64,000 bases of DNA from Polytrichum commune (taxonomy: Eukaryota; Streptophyta; Polytrichopsida; Polytrichales; Polytrichaceae), in contig OX485804.1 in assembly GCA_950295325.1 (NCBI GenBank), forward strand, positions 13,206,001 to 13,270,000, read 5' to 3'. The notes below the pieces were generated by a model. It was not told the origin of the DNA. It saw only the letters and a list, made by a program, of their open reading frames with translations, and searched no databases. Positions within the stretch are counted from its first letter, which is position 1; each line of letters starts with the position of its first letter. Both the position numbers and the translations under genes were made by a program. This document shows positions 1 through 11,850 of this stretch, piece by piece.

Positions 1-218
1 TGAAATATTGTCATGGATGATTGAAATTTGGATCAAAATCACACAGTAAGTGATAGTAATTGCAACACTATAAATCCATAATCCCAAAAAATTTACAAGG
101 AATGACAAATAATGTTGGGTTAACATTTAGTGTTGGTGATAACATACCGCGGTTTACAATTACTATTGAGCAAGACAATTAGAACTGATGGCACTAAATA
201 TCATATTTAGTGTAGTAG
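1..218. repeat. Truncated copy of MITE family A
   Basis: This is the right-hand part of a dispersed palindromic-ended repeat, cut by the window edge. It contains the family's core (a run about nTGTTGGGTTAACATTTAG, then 'tattgagcaagacaatt') and ends in TATCATATTTAGTGTAGT. Near-identical sequence in the same order lies at about 52150-52377, and inverted at 45238-45627 and 51168-51800. It has no coding capacity. A miniature inverted-repeat element is inferred from the palindromic ends and copy number. Confidence 0.75.
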
Positions 219-1304
219 TCTTGGTTTTTGTTGATAAATTCTAGAATGGAGTGGCTCATTGCAGATGTCATGATCAAATATAAACATAAACATAAATTTT
301 AAAGTTCTTATCACTATTTGAGAACGTAGTCCAAGGGAGCCTCAAGTCTTTCTTTCAATTAGATCACCAAGTTGACATTAGCCTCTATCTCACAGAGGTT
401 AATGAACTCCGCCACTCTAGAGAAATTAAGTAGTTTGAAACCATCATGATGTCCTTTAAATCCCATTTGCCTTTTTGGCTTCCTGAACTTTAAAATGAAT
501 TTCATTTGATTTGATTTCATAAACCGAAACCGTAACCTAAACACAAGTATGAATATAAACATAAAAAAGAAAAGGAATTTTTCCAAAACAAAAGATAACA
601 CCTACGAGGCTAGCCTAGTGAAAACGAGAGCCTTCAAAAGTAAGGGCCTACTTTAGGGGTTAACTTACTTAGGTGCGGGGATGAATTCTTGACACTTGAT
701 TTAACTAATTTTTTTGTTTGCGAATCTTTAGGGTTTGTTCGTTTGTCTGTCTGCGTTACAATGCGAGGCACTTGGCGATGGCGATGGCGGTTCTTCTTCC
801 ACTCATGACTTTCAACCACTTATTCGTCATGGTCACCAATTTCTCAACTTCTCAATGACCTCCCAGCTTTCGGATACCGTTGCTACTTGTCCAACTTTCA
901 CAATCTGACAATCTGCCAATCCCACTCCCCAGGTCGCTCCACCATCGATGTCTTTTCATTTTCCATTGCTTGTATTTGATTGTTTTGTAGGCTTTCTGCA
1001 CTGTTTGTGAATTTTCAGTCCGGATTGGAAACATATTGGTCCCGTGCTCGTGATATAATTCGCTGTGGGAGTGGAAATTGCCCCCACAATTGGGTTTTGG
1101 GTTGCAATTTTCGTTTCTTGAGTCTTCCACTGTCTGTAATTAGGTGTGTTGAAGTGAAGGGAATCATTCTGCGAGAATATTTCGGTTCCTGCTCTACTTC
1201 TACTGTTTCTTACTCTACCGACAATGATTTGCAATTCCCCAAATTGGTTTTTTTTCAAACATTTCGAGGCTTTCCTGTCAGCAATCTGTTGCGGTAAGCA
1301 CTCC
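219..1304. other. Upstream region of the UBX gene, no gene recognised
   Basis: No protein family is recognisable here. The short open frames on both strands lack conserved motifs. Composition rises in GC between about 720 and 1180, which could mark the promoter and an untranslated first exon of the downstream gene, but nothing in the sequence fixes a transcription start. Confidence 0.4.
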
Positions 1305-1546
1305 TTTATATTGTGCCAATTGCAAGGTGAAGATTGCATACTTTCTTCTACATATGTATATGTAGAAACATGATTGAAGTGGGACTTATTAAGCACTTAA
1401 AGACGCTGTTTCAATGATGCCACTGACATGACAAGGTTTAAACTGCACACAAACCTGCATGGTTTATTTGAATCTTTACTGCCTTCTAATCTCCTCAAAA
1501 TATAGTGGCCTCATTTCCAGAACCTACTTCTTCATCACTGGGTTTG
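1305..1546 (+). repeat. Direct repeat R1, copy upstream of the UBX gene
   Basis: This segment shares long stretches with 7994-8561 in the same orientation: 'ttgtgccaat..caaggtga', 'acatgattgaagtgggact', 'aaactgcacacaaac' and 'agtggcctcatttcc..cactgggtttg'. The downstream copy has about 330 extra bases in the middle. The two copies bracket the UBX gene. I could not find terminal repeats, so the element type is unknown. Confidence 0.75.
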
Positions 1547-1881
1547 TCCTCCTTTATATCTTAGGTTCTCAAAGAAGCATTCTGTATATGCAATTGACTT
1601 GTTCTTTCTACTTGGAGTATCTTATTTAGGTGGTATTATGCACTGCGACATCATGTAAAAATAATCCTCTGATTTCTGAGGTCTCAGATTTGATACCACC
1701 AAGCTGAATGTCTACTTAATCTGTGGTGGTGATTGGCAATTACTGGAAACTTCATTTCATGTTTCGCCCATATTTTTGTAGGATGTAAGTGAGCCATTTT
1801 GGTCAGTTTGAGACTTTGTCGACCAGTTTGGAAGCTAAGTTTTGATTTAAAAAAATCTTTTGTGTTAGAATATATAATAGT

Positions 1882-2317
1882 TAGCCTTTTAAGAGTCAAA
1901 TCTCATTGTGATGGTTGGTCACACTTATCTGCTCCTGTAGCCACAGATATGTGCTTAATTCTCGATGCTTGTAATGTTGCAACAAAATCTCCACAGGTGT
2001 GCCTGGTTTGTTGTTCTGAGCTGCTTTTTGTTATATGAAAATTGTTTAGCCTTGAAGAGTTGAACCTTGTAGGCATGGTTCGTCAGACCTAGTTGCCACA
2101 GAAATATGCATAAAATCTTGTTGCTTGTAATGTCCAAACAGAATTTTCACAGGTTTGTAAAGTTCTTTCATTTTGAAGTTTGTTTCTGTCAGAATTAATT
2201 TAGCCTTGAAAAGTTGAACCTCATAGGCATGGTTGGTCACACCTACCTTCTCCTGCAGCCACAAAGAATGTGCATAATTTTGATGCTTTTAATGTTGTAA
2301 ATTGACACTTTTCACAG
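1882..2317 (+). repeat. Three diverged tandem units ending in CACAG
   Basis: Units start at about 1882, 2047 and 2201. Each begins TAGCCTT, continues through 'ggttggtcacac' and 'gatgcttgtaatgtt', and ends in a pyrimidine-poor stretch closing with CACAG followed by G. The third CACAG (to 2317) lies 36 bp before the start codon of the UBX gene and could be the 3' splice site of a 5'UTR intron, in which case the units duplicate a splice acceptor region. Confidence 0.7.
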
Positions 2318-2353
2318 GTTTCTGAAGATCTTACTGGAGACAATTGACACAGT

Positions 2354-5300
2354 ATGGCAGACAATGGAACGGATCACCAAAAGCTCGCCTACTTCCAAGA
2401 AGTCACAGGCGTGAAAGACTCGTCCCTTGCACACCAAATTTTGGATGCGTATGGTTGGGATTTAGATGCAGCTGTACAAGCTATGGTGGACAAGGATACA
2501 AATGAGATTCCTGAGTACCAAGAAAGTATGCAGGTGGCCGCAGGGGGCAGCAGCTCAGAGACGATTTTGACCAGTTCGTCAACTTTACTTGGAAATGCTA
2601 TAGTTGAGAGCACAACAACACCTATCATTGACAATGGCCACGCAGATGAGCGGAGTATTTTTGAACGAATTGGAGATGGGGGTAATTTGTATGGACCTAC
2701 TGGAGGGATGGAAGAAGACCCAAATGCTGCAAATGTTGTTTGGAGGGTTGTAACATTACCTTTCGTTCTTCTGCGAGGAAGCTATAAGCTCATATTTGGT
2801 GCGGTTGGCCTTGGCATTTGGGTGGCGGGTGGGGTATTGAACGCGGGTTTAGGTATGTGCAAAAATTTATCCTTGTTTTAAACTACTTCCAATAGGTCTT
2901 AGGTAGAGGGTCCTAAAACGGTTGCTTTCAGTATATCTATAAATATAACATTGATATATCTTCTAGACGTTTCTTGTTAGCAAATTGAAAGGGGATTCCA
3001 ATGCATCAAAGTATGCCTTATTTGAATTCCATATGCAAAAGTTTATAACAGTGCAAAGTTTTATTGGTAGATGATCCAAAACCAACACTGAAGCCTGATG
3101 TTAATGTGGTGGATATTTCAAAATCAATTTGTACTTATAGTGCAAGATTTTAGGGTGTTGGTTTTTGGACCCTCTTACCTTGTTTGGGCATGTGGTCCTT
3201 ATGTGGTCACCCTTCTGAATTGAACACCTATATTTGAGTAGTATATGGCAAAGCTTGTAGTTAAGAATGGACACCAAAAAGACATGGCGAGATTGAATTT
3301 CTGCTTGGAAGATATTAGCCATTCTAGGTTGGTCATTTAAAGAGAAAGGTATTTTTCACTTTGGATTCTTATAACTTTTGCATCTATAGCTGCTTGTGTT
3401 TGATGCAGGGTCCAATATTGTCACATGTCTTGTTTGTGACCGAAATGTTTAATGACCTAGAAGTCATCCTTCCAAGTTATCCACCTATTAGAGTTATCCT
3501 TTCAACTTGATGGGATTTTATGTTGGGAGTTGGTCCCTTGTGATTTTCCATTGGTGTTTGTACATACCAAATCAACAACAGCTTTCCACTTGTGGTGCAT
3601 GATCGGAGGTAGTGTTTGAATTTGAGTGAAGAGCAACCTATTCGGTGCATCGAGGGCCAAACTCATTTTAGCATCTCTTGACATCCCAAAATGTGTTTGA
3701 TTCTCAACAAACTGATACGTGTTCTTTGTTTGAACATCCACACTACCTCTACAAAACTGATATATGTATTTATATTTCTTTCTTTCTGTTGTCATACTGG
3801 TTTCCACATATCATATTTGTTTCAAGTGTCTTCATGTTTTGTTTGCAATTGGATTCTATGTTACAATTGTTGATTTGGGTTGTGTCTTCTGACAATTGTT
3901 TTTTTTTCAGGTGTGTTGCGTTTGAATCAAGAACCAAATCAAGGTGGTGAGAATGAGACGGACATTCCTTCTCTTGCACCGGTATCAGTACCAACAGGAG
4001 CATCTGAGGCAGCTAGTTTTTTGAGGTCATTTGAAAGACGTTACGGCTACTATCACCCTGAGTTTCAAGCTGTGAGCTTTATGGAAGCTGTACGAAGAGC
4101 GAGCCAGGAGTTCAAATTTCTCTTTGTGTACTTGCACTCTGCAGGGCACATGAATACGCCCTTGTTTTGCGAACAAACATTATGCAATGAAGTGGTTGTG
4201 TCTTTTATCAATGAAAATTTTATAGCTTGGGGGGGTGATGTTCATAGTGCCGAAGGTTATCAAATGGGTAATAGTCTCAAGGCATCCACGTTCCCCTTTT
4301 GTGCCGTTATCATGAGCTCCTCCAGCATGCGCTTTGGTATTCTTCAACAGGTACTATTTTATAATTATATTTGGAAATTACTTTCCTCAAAAAGGAAGTT
4401 GTACCATTTCGTGTCATCCACCTCCTTGTTTGTTGCCCCTAAACTTATAAATTTCAAGTTGTAAGCTTGTAGGGTACCTTTATTTTTGTGTGTGATTAAG
4501 TGGCCTTTTTAATTTATTATACTGAAAGGAGATCTCTTTTTGATCACTTAGGGTTGCTTTGACCTTCACTTGGGTCATGCACTCTTGATTTGTGGTTTAT
4601 ATTACTAGATTCTTATTTTCCATGCTTTACAAGTATAGAATGCCTTGCTCAAAGGTCAATGGAAAAAAATTGAGTTGGTACGTAATCCATGCTTTCTAAT
4701 CTTACGTTTCAGAGTAATCCACATCTTTCAAGTATGCTCAAGAAGTAAAATGCCCTAGAATTCGGTGCTTTTGGGGGTACTTTTAGTTGTTGTTGAGCTG
4801 CATTGTGACCTGAGGATAGGCTACATGATCCTTTCTAGATCATCAAACATGTAGGAACTCCTTCATTGATCACTTGGCGTTGCTTGAGCTTCACTTGGAT
4901 CATGCACTCTTGATTTGTGGTACTTTGGGTTAGTCCCTCTACTTATCATATCAGTTCTTTAGCTTCACGTCAAAGCACTGCTCTAAACAAAATCTATGTT
5001 TTACGCGAACAAAGGAACACCCTAGTAAATATCCAGAACGGACTGAGAAAAAAGAAAAATACGAATGCGTGAATGGGTTTTATTTGCTATTTTAATTTTC
5101 AGTGTTTTAAGTTCGAAACAAATCTTAATTTATAATGAAGAATTTATTGTAGCTTGAAGTTTTGTAGGTTTTGTTATATTTAGTCAAAAAACCTTCGGTA
5201 AAACATTAAAAGCTACTTCTGATGCACGAAGCGAAGCTCTTCTTTCTGAGTTACAGCAATTGATGAGTTCTCAAGAAGCTCTGTTGTTTGAGTTGAAGAA

Positions 5301-7789
5301 ACAGCATGAATTACGTAGTATTAGTTTGCGTTCAAGTACGCAAATGATTGGAGAATCTTGTATAAATGATATGCTTAGGCGCTGTGCACCTAAGAATCAT
5401 TGCGGAGATTGACTTTGTTACACTTGTTAATTCTTATTATTATTTTTATTCTAAGAATCATATTTCGTTTGGGGTGGTGTTAGGTAGAAGGATATCGGTC
5501 TGCAGCAGACCTGTTGTCCATGTTGCAGAAAGTAATTGAGGAGCAAAGTGCATTATTGACTGCAAATCGACAAGAGCAAGAAACACGGGAGTTGAATTGT
5601 CGCCTGCGTCAAGAACAAGATGATGCCTACCAATTAGGACTTCAGGCTGATCAGGTAGACCATCATTTCATTTCCTAATTAACTATGTTTCGGTTCTATA
5701 AATGGTGGCTCCGACCTTAACCCTTGAATGACCGAGGGTGTTTTTATACAGGCTATGAGACATACCAAAATAACAGTTTATCTGCTCTATGATATTGAAT
5801 CCATATTTAGCACCACCTATTAGAAAGAGGAAGAGAAAATAGAGTGATATGTGACGATGGTGATTAGATATGTGGCATAAATTTGAGTCTAAATCATTTA
5901 TACAAGCTCAAATTGTCCTATAGTTTATTAACAGAATAGCAGTTGGGCAGCATTGTTTCGGAGAGATTCCCAATTATGTAAGACTACATTTTAGAGAGAG
6001 GGCGTTTATTTGTAGTGCCGTTTATAAATTAACTGTATGAATTCCATTGTGGTATTGGATCATCACCTCATTCAAATTCTTTTGAGAATTGGTCTAAAGT
6101 ACGTCACAGTCAATAGGCAAACGTAGTGATGGAACTCGTGTTATCATGTGGTTCTTGTTACAAATACTTCTTTTATTGCATCTATCTGTGTTTGTGACTG
6201 ACAAAATGAATTACTTTGTTCTAAAAAAGTCTCAAAAATCATGAAATCATCCAACTTGTGTGCCCGATCATCAACATTGGCTAGTGTATTTCTCTCAAGG
6301 AATATTGAAGTTTCAGCAAATACGAGTTTTACATCAATGAAAGTAGCGTTTCGGCTGTCGTAATTTTTTTCAGACCTACCGAGTTTTGGACCTTAATTTG
6401 AGGGCCTTAATAATTTAGTGTATGTGTCAATTAAAACGCTATCAGATATGTTAGATAAGCATTTTAGTGGACCTGTTTTGAGGTGTGGAAATTGAATTTT
6501 TCAGGAACGAGAGCGAAGACAGCAAGCTGAGACAGAAAGGATAGAAAGAGAAAGATTTGAGGCAGACCAGAAGAAATTGCAAGAGGAAAAGGAAGCTGCC
6601 CAAAATCTACAGGTGGCAGCACAAAAGGAGGCCATCTTGGCCAAACATCGAAATAACAAAGCCTCAGCCCTTGGAGCAGAACCTGAAAAAGGACCTGATG
6701 TCACTCATGTATGATAAGTGTCACGAGTTTCTAAATTTTTCATGCACTCCAGTTTTATTTTTAAAAGTATTAGAGTTATCCGTAAAGTCTCCAGATCAAA
6801 CTCCAGGTGAGTTAAAAGAGCTTATTTTTAAAGTCACCCAAATTTTCTAAAGGCTTAAAATTGCATGTTAAAGGAATGGGGTTGAGGCTATTAGATAAGC
6901 AACTTTTTAGCTTGGCAAGCTACCCTTGCATAGGCCAATTGTGGATTTAGGATGGCAGGTCCCATGGATCAAACCCTATTTTAGATCCTAAAGTTCTGCC
7001 AGAGGTTTTTCGGATTGAAAGAGGACGTCCAAGAGTCACACGCAACTTTCAAAATTAGGCTTCAACACGACACACTATTGAGCTCTTCATAGATGAATCC
7101 CTAGAGGGACCGATCTAGGAGTTTGTTTCCTCTTTGAGTGACTTTGCGGATAATTTTAATATCTCTGAAGATGGCAGTCTGGTCTTTGATATGGTTTTCA
7201 TATTTGGAGTATGTATGCGCATAGGCAACAAATGTTCAGGCCAAGGATTTGTGCCACTAGAGTAAGTTGAAGTGAGAACGGTGGGGTTGAAGGTGAAAAC
7301 GTAGGGAACCCCTTCTTGCTTGGAGGTTTCTTTTTTTTGGCATATTTGACCCTGGTATTAGCAGCAGAGGCCCCGCATTAGTGTATTGAATTAAGTTGGG
7401 GTGCATCAACCACAAACATACAGGGCTAACTTGAGTGGCATGTATCCTAATCCCAGTGTTGATATTTGCTACCTCTAATTTTATTTTTTCTTTCCATTGT
7501 ACTTATTTATGTATTTAATTTTTTTTCATGGTGTTTGGTAATGGGTACACTGCAGGTAGCATTTCGGTTACCTAATGGAGAGCGCAGGGAGCGTAGATTT
7601 AAAAGCACCACCAAGTTGCGAGCATTGTTCGACTACGTGGAATCAGTTGGAACTGTGGGAACTGAGAATTTCTCTTTAGTATCCAATTTCCCTCGTAAAG
7701 TCTATGGTAATGACAATTTAGAAGTTACAATTGAGGAGGCTGGGCTTCATCCAAGCAGCAGTCTGTTTGTACAAGTGGATGCATCCTAG
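2354..7789 (+). CDS. UBX-domain CDC48 adaptor (PUX10/FAF2-type)
   Basis: Five exons fit splice consensus and frame: 2354-2852, 3911-4350, 5484-5654, 6505-6708 and 7556-7789, giving about 515 aa. Residues about 8-50 form a UBA-like domain ([19 protein letters not shown]). Residues about 128-166 are a hydrophobic hairpin like that which anchors FAF2/UBXD8 and PUX10 in ER or lipid droplets. About 205-330 is the thioredoxin-like UAS domain. Exon 4 is an E/R/Q-rich coiled coil. About 439-515 is the UBX domain with the FPR signature (NFPRKVY) that contacts the CDC48/p97 N-domain. By family, the protein should recruit CDC48 to membrane or lipid-droplet substrates for ubiquitin-dependent extraction. 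The start is the first ATG of the conserved UBA-like block. Introns of 0.8-1.1 kb carry inserted repeats. Identification of the family is firm; exact orthology to Arabidopsis PUX10 is inferred. Confidence 0.88.
4541..4922 (+). repeat. Short direct duplication inside intron 2 of the UBX gene
   Basis: About 65 bp at 4541-4606 ('gatcactta..gttgct..cttcacttgg.tcatgcactcttgatttgtggt') recurs at 4866-4922. It is intronic and has no recognisable function. Confidence 0.6.
5065..5395 (+). pseudogene. Mitochondrial atp4 fragment in a nuclear intron (NUMT)
   Basis: An ATG at 5065 opens a frame that runs, with one in-frame TGA at 5155-5157, to about 5395. The translation matches the N-terminal half of ATP synthase subunit 4 (atp4, ORF25/ymf39): a hydrophobic start, then [10 protein letters not shown], stop, [16 protein letters not shown], then [36 protein letters not shown] and RRCAPK. 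The true protein continues beyond RCAPK; here the similarity ends and the frame stops at 5412. The fragment lies in intron 2 of the UBX gene in the same orientation. It is recognised from the family's characteristic block order, and the short N-terminus is of the bryophyte type rather than the seed-plant type. The TGA and the truncation say it is not functional in the nucleus. Confidence 0.85.
6895..7165 (-). repeat. Dispersed repeat R2, copy in UBX intron 4
   Basis: The reverse complement of this intronic stretch matches 39040-39325: 'cctaaatcc..ttggcctatgcaagg', 'gtcactcaaagagg' and 'ttgaaagttg.gtg' occur in the same order with matching spacing. It is non-coding. The copies are diverged, so the insertion is old. 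Confidence 0.65.
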
Positions 7790-7993
7790 AATGGTGATTT
7801 CACCACACTATCCTTCTGTATAGCGTTTTGGATGGAGTGATGATGATGTGGGTCACTTTGCCAAATATCTAGAATTGTTACTGGAATTTAACAGAGATGT
7901 ATATTGAGGTCAGTCTGTCTGTTTACTTCACACCCATTGTTGACGTTTTGGCATAGGAAGAGTAGAGTAGAGTAGAGTAGAGTAATCAGACCT
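7790..7993 (+). repeat. 3' flank of the UBX gene with an (AGAGT)n microsatellite
   Basis: Immediately after the stop codon, a probable 3'UTR contains about five AGAGT units near 7965-7985. No canonical poly(A) signal could be assigned with confidence. Confidence 0.4.
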
Positions 7994-8561
7994 CTATTTT
8001 GTGCCAATTTCAAGGTGAAAATTACGTACTTGTTTCTACATGTATATATTTGTCTACATGATTGAAGTGGGACTACTTAGGTGCATGCCACATGAGAGCC
8101 AAAGGAAGTTTCACAACTTCCTCCAACATGGCACTTTGCTTTTAAAAAGTCTCCTTTTCTTTGTTTTTCTCCTTATACTGTGGAATTCCGGGCACTAGTG
8201 CCCGGTAGTTGCGAACTACATTTATTGTGCCATGTCACTCTACTTTATTGCCAAGTAGATCTTGAAGCAATATCCAAAGCAGAATCCAAAGCTAAAAAGT
8301 CATTGTTGCCACTCCCCATACTTCCTCTCATGTGGCAACCACTTGCTCATTTGAACCAATGCTATTCATCCAACTCACTGCCGTTCATGCAAGTTTCCTC
8401 CCGTGTGGTTTGGGCCTTAAAGAAGCTGATTCAATGAGGCCTTTGACATGGCAACGTTGAAACTACACACAAACTGGATGTTTCTTTTTCTTTGCCTTCC
8501 AATTTTATCCAGATTGTAGTGGCCTCATTTCCCAAAACCCACCTCTTTATCACTGGGTTTG
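7994..8561 (+). repeat. Direct repeat R1, copy downstream of the UBX gene
   Basis: This is the partner of 1305-1546, with about 330 bp of extra sequence between 'gtgggacta' (near 8070) and 'aagaagctgattcaatga' (near 8418). The interior contains one short open frame without recognisable motifs. Confidence 0.7.
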
Positions 8562-8873
8562 CCCTTGCAGTAGGTGGTACAGTCAAGACTCTATTAAGTG
8601 TTACCCCTATAAGCCTTATAATTTCATGTATGTTAAGAAGAATTTACTCCCTACAAAAACACAATTGGTAAGACTAGTGAGTGTTATTTGTTAAGTGTTA
8701 TAACATGCTCTACTCCCTTCTTTGTTAATTGCACCTCTATAAGTGTTAATTTTGAGAAAATCAAGGTAATAATATATGAGAGCATACATTTAAAACACGT
8801 AATCACATTTATCCTATATTCTTTGTGAACAATTCAAAATTGTTGGAGGCACACGGGTGTTCTTTCGATCTTT

Positions 8874-9235
8874 ATTGAGAGGGAGATAGAGGAAGCTAGG
8901 CGTTTGGTAGAGGTTGACAAAGTTGCTACTCTACTTCATCAATTGATGTTATTATCATCTGATAGTGAGGTGGATGACGTGATGAATGCTCATGAATACC
9001 TCAATTATGAGATGGAGTTTGGTTTAAACAACCCTTATGAACCTACCGATCATGAGTTTTTGGATATGTATTCCTCATAACATCAAGAAATTAATGTTGA
9101 TGAGGTTATGGTTGATGTGGTAGAATTTGTTGTAGGATTTAATGTTGCTAAGCGTTCTTTAGACTTTGAAAAAATACTTTGAACAAAGACCAAATGATGC
9201 CTTATCACACATCAAGAGCATTCAAGGACTCCATA
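8874..9235 (+). pseudogene. Decayed coding relic, possibly pogo/Tigger-type transposase tail
   Basis: A frame from 8874 reads acidic and coding-like (EEARRLVEVDKVATLLHQLM, then SSDSEVDDVMNAHEYL) to a TAA at 9078-9080. It continues in the same frame past that stop to 9180. A frameshift then gives KKYFEQRPNDALSHIKSIQ. The last peptide and the preceding alternating A+T-rich flank are reminiscent of the C-terminal part of pogo/Tigger (CENP-B-related) transposases, but this is only a resemblance. At least one stop and one frameshift make it a relic. Confidence 0.35.
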
Positions 9236-11850
9236 ATGAAGTTTCATCCACGGGGAGGTGACTATCGGAATTTTAGAAACCATGTGAGATAAAAAATAAG
9301 GTCAATTTAATTCGTTGAGGATAAAATTTATACATTCATTAGATCTACCATAGCTTTGCAAATATGTCCCCTACATGTTTATATGTAAAATAAGGCGGTG
9401 AATGATTCCTCCATTTTAGTAATCAGTAGAAAAAAATAAGATTATAGATATTGGATCCCCCCAAATGTGTGTAGTAGAATCAATAGAATAATTATGGGTT
9501 AGACTACTTGGATGAAGAATTGTGTAAATTCTGTCCAAATTTGAATGAAACGCGTTAGTTTGGAGGGAAACGTTGTGGATTTTTTTTGGGGAAAGAATGT
9601 TGTGACTTCTCAATGGCCCTTGGGTTTGCTTAGGGTTTGAATAAGCATAGTGGTGTGAAGGCGGTGAAGTGTTTGGGTAGGAGGTCTTGCATTGGTGAAG
9701 TGTGGCACAAAGGCGGTAAGTAAGACATATTTTTTGGATCTTTCTTCTTTGCTCCATAGCATTCACAGCATTCACAGCATTCACAGCATTCACACAAGGT
9801 GTTTCACAAGCGTCAAAGATTTGGCTTGCTCCGCTCTCGTGAGGTATATCCACCTCATGCCAACAATTAGTTTTAGTTCTTTGTCATCATTGGTATTAAA
9901 CCTCTCCAAAATTTTGTCTTATCATGACATTGTAAAGGATATTGATATGTACCTTGACATATATTAGAGGGTGCATAGTTATATCCTAACCCTTCACATT
10001 GTAAATATTTGGTACAAGGTTGAATGTGTTTGTGAAAACAATTAAAGTAAATTTGTGTAATTTGTGTATTTAGTTTTTTCAATTGAATGCAATCTTTTGT
10101 TTTGGAGTAGATAATTATGCAAAATTTTCATATCTTATGACAATTGATTATATTTCTTGTTTTGTTCTATCCGTGTTTACAACTTGTCTATGTTAGCTTG
10201 TACATTTTGTCATCTCCATGTTCATTGGTAATCTTTTAACTAAACTCCAAGTGTTATTGATTGTGTTTTGAATGACACTTTGAATGCTTTAGCATTGGTA
10301 TAACTAATTGAAACCGATTAAATGACAAGATGGATGGTATGGAACGTTTGTCGCTCACATAGTCGATTTTGCAATGCTATAGTATTGTGTTCATTATTTG
10401 GTACTTGTACAATTTTTTTTTAAAAATATGATGCTAAAAATTGGTCTCTCCAAAAAATTACAAATAAACATAAGGTGCTTAAAAATATGTCAAAGGAACT
10501 TTATATCTACAAATAGGGAGGGAAAATTTACCGAGAGGTGCATAAATACCCCCCCCCCCCCCATTAAATACCCCATTATCGCATGTGGTTACAAAATGTA
10601 AGAGGGTGTGATCCCCCCGTGGTTTCATCTCATCATTTGGAAGCTTCTTGTCATACTACTATAGACTCTTTCTTTCAGTTAGTTTAGTTGGAAGAATCTC
10701 GTCGAGTTACTACTATATAGATTATTTCTTTCAATTAGTTTAGTTGAATTATGTATTATCATTTGTACTTTCATTTCTTTTTAAACATTATGTTCTTCAT
10801 CTTGGGAATTTTTAAGCATTATTTCTATAAATGTTATTAATCATTAGTATGAATTCTATAAGTGTTACTTGTTATGATTCTATATATGTTATTTTTTTGC
10901 TACTCCCCACCTGTAACATTTCTAGAGTCTTGATCGTATGTGCTTTCCATATGTTGATCAAAGGCAATTCTATGGAGCTCCACACCGTGTACTGCAACCT
11001 AACTCACAAGGTTTTTGACCTAGACATCACTAAAACTTGAAATGCACTATTTTGAAATTGTTTAAGGCATGTGGCCCTATTAGGGCACCTCCAACTCCGC
11101 ATACTTTATCCTGATTATTGGATTGGATCGAGGATTGACTCATCCTGTTAGCAATTGTGAATGAAGATTGTCATTTCAAGTTTCATCATTGCAATTGAGA
11201 TGAAAAAGTTATAAGAGGTCAAAGAGTGTAGACTCTTTCTAAGTGATCGTATAAGGAAGTTGAGCCTAAAAGTGACACTTTAAGATTTTTCTATTTCAGG
11301 CATGTTACATAGCTTGGATTTTTTTTAATCCATATATTAGCATATCTATATTAGGTTTACAAAAAAAAATTTTAAAAGTAAAAAAAAATTCACATGGCAA
11401 CCTACATAAATTTGCAAGGCTGCTTTAAAAAATGAGCCTTTTGCTTTTCACTAGGGGGGGGGGGGGGTTCCATTGATACTAGATTGCTAGGTGAGAATCA
11501 CCACAAAATCGACCTTATTGTGGGTGAGGGTCTTTTATTAAATGAAGGTGTTATCCTCCTTTTGTGGATCACTCCTTACACCGCCTTGTTGAGCGGATAA
11601 ATTCCCAATTAGCCATTGTGAGTGGCCAAAGTTGGTGCTCTTCTTTAAGCATTATTGCATTCTTCTTACAATGGGGTGTCACCAAAAGGAAGGTGTTCTT
11701 TTAAGGGATTGGTACCTTAAACCCTCACAATAATCACCTAGAATGGTCTCTCTATTATGCACAAAAAGTCCATAGTCGAATCTCACCGCAATGAATGATT
11801 TTTGGTATCTTTTTTTTTGCCATATACCACTCACATATAGGTTATCCATA
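9236..11850. other. Intergenic stretch, no gene seen
   Basis: AT-rich sequence with no recognisable protein. It holds a 9-bp microsatellite (about four AGCATTCAC units, 9763-9797), a 14-bp C run at 10549-10562 and a 14-bp G run at 11454-11467. Short open frames have no family features. Confidence 0.5.

Noticed and set aside
956-1396. Minus-strand frame of 146 codons overlapping the repeat R1
   Set aside because: It crosses the repeat boundary and has no recognisable motif. It probably reads antisense to an untranslated region.
10549-10562. CRISPR-like or phased repeat structure around the C run
   Set aside because: No regular repeat-spacer pattern exists anywhere in the window, and the genome is a plant nuclear one.
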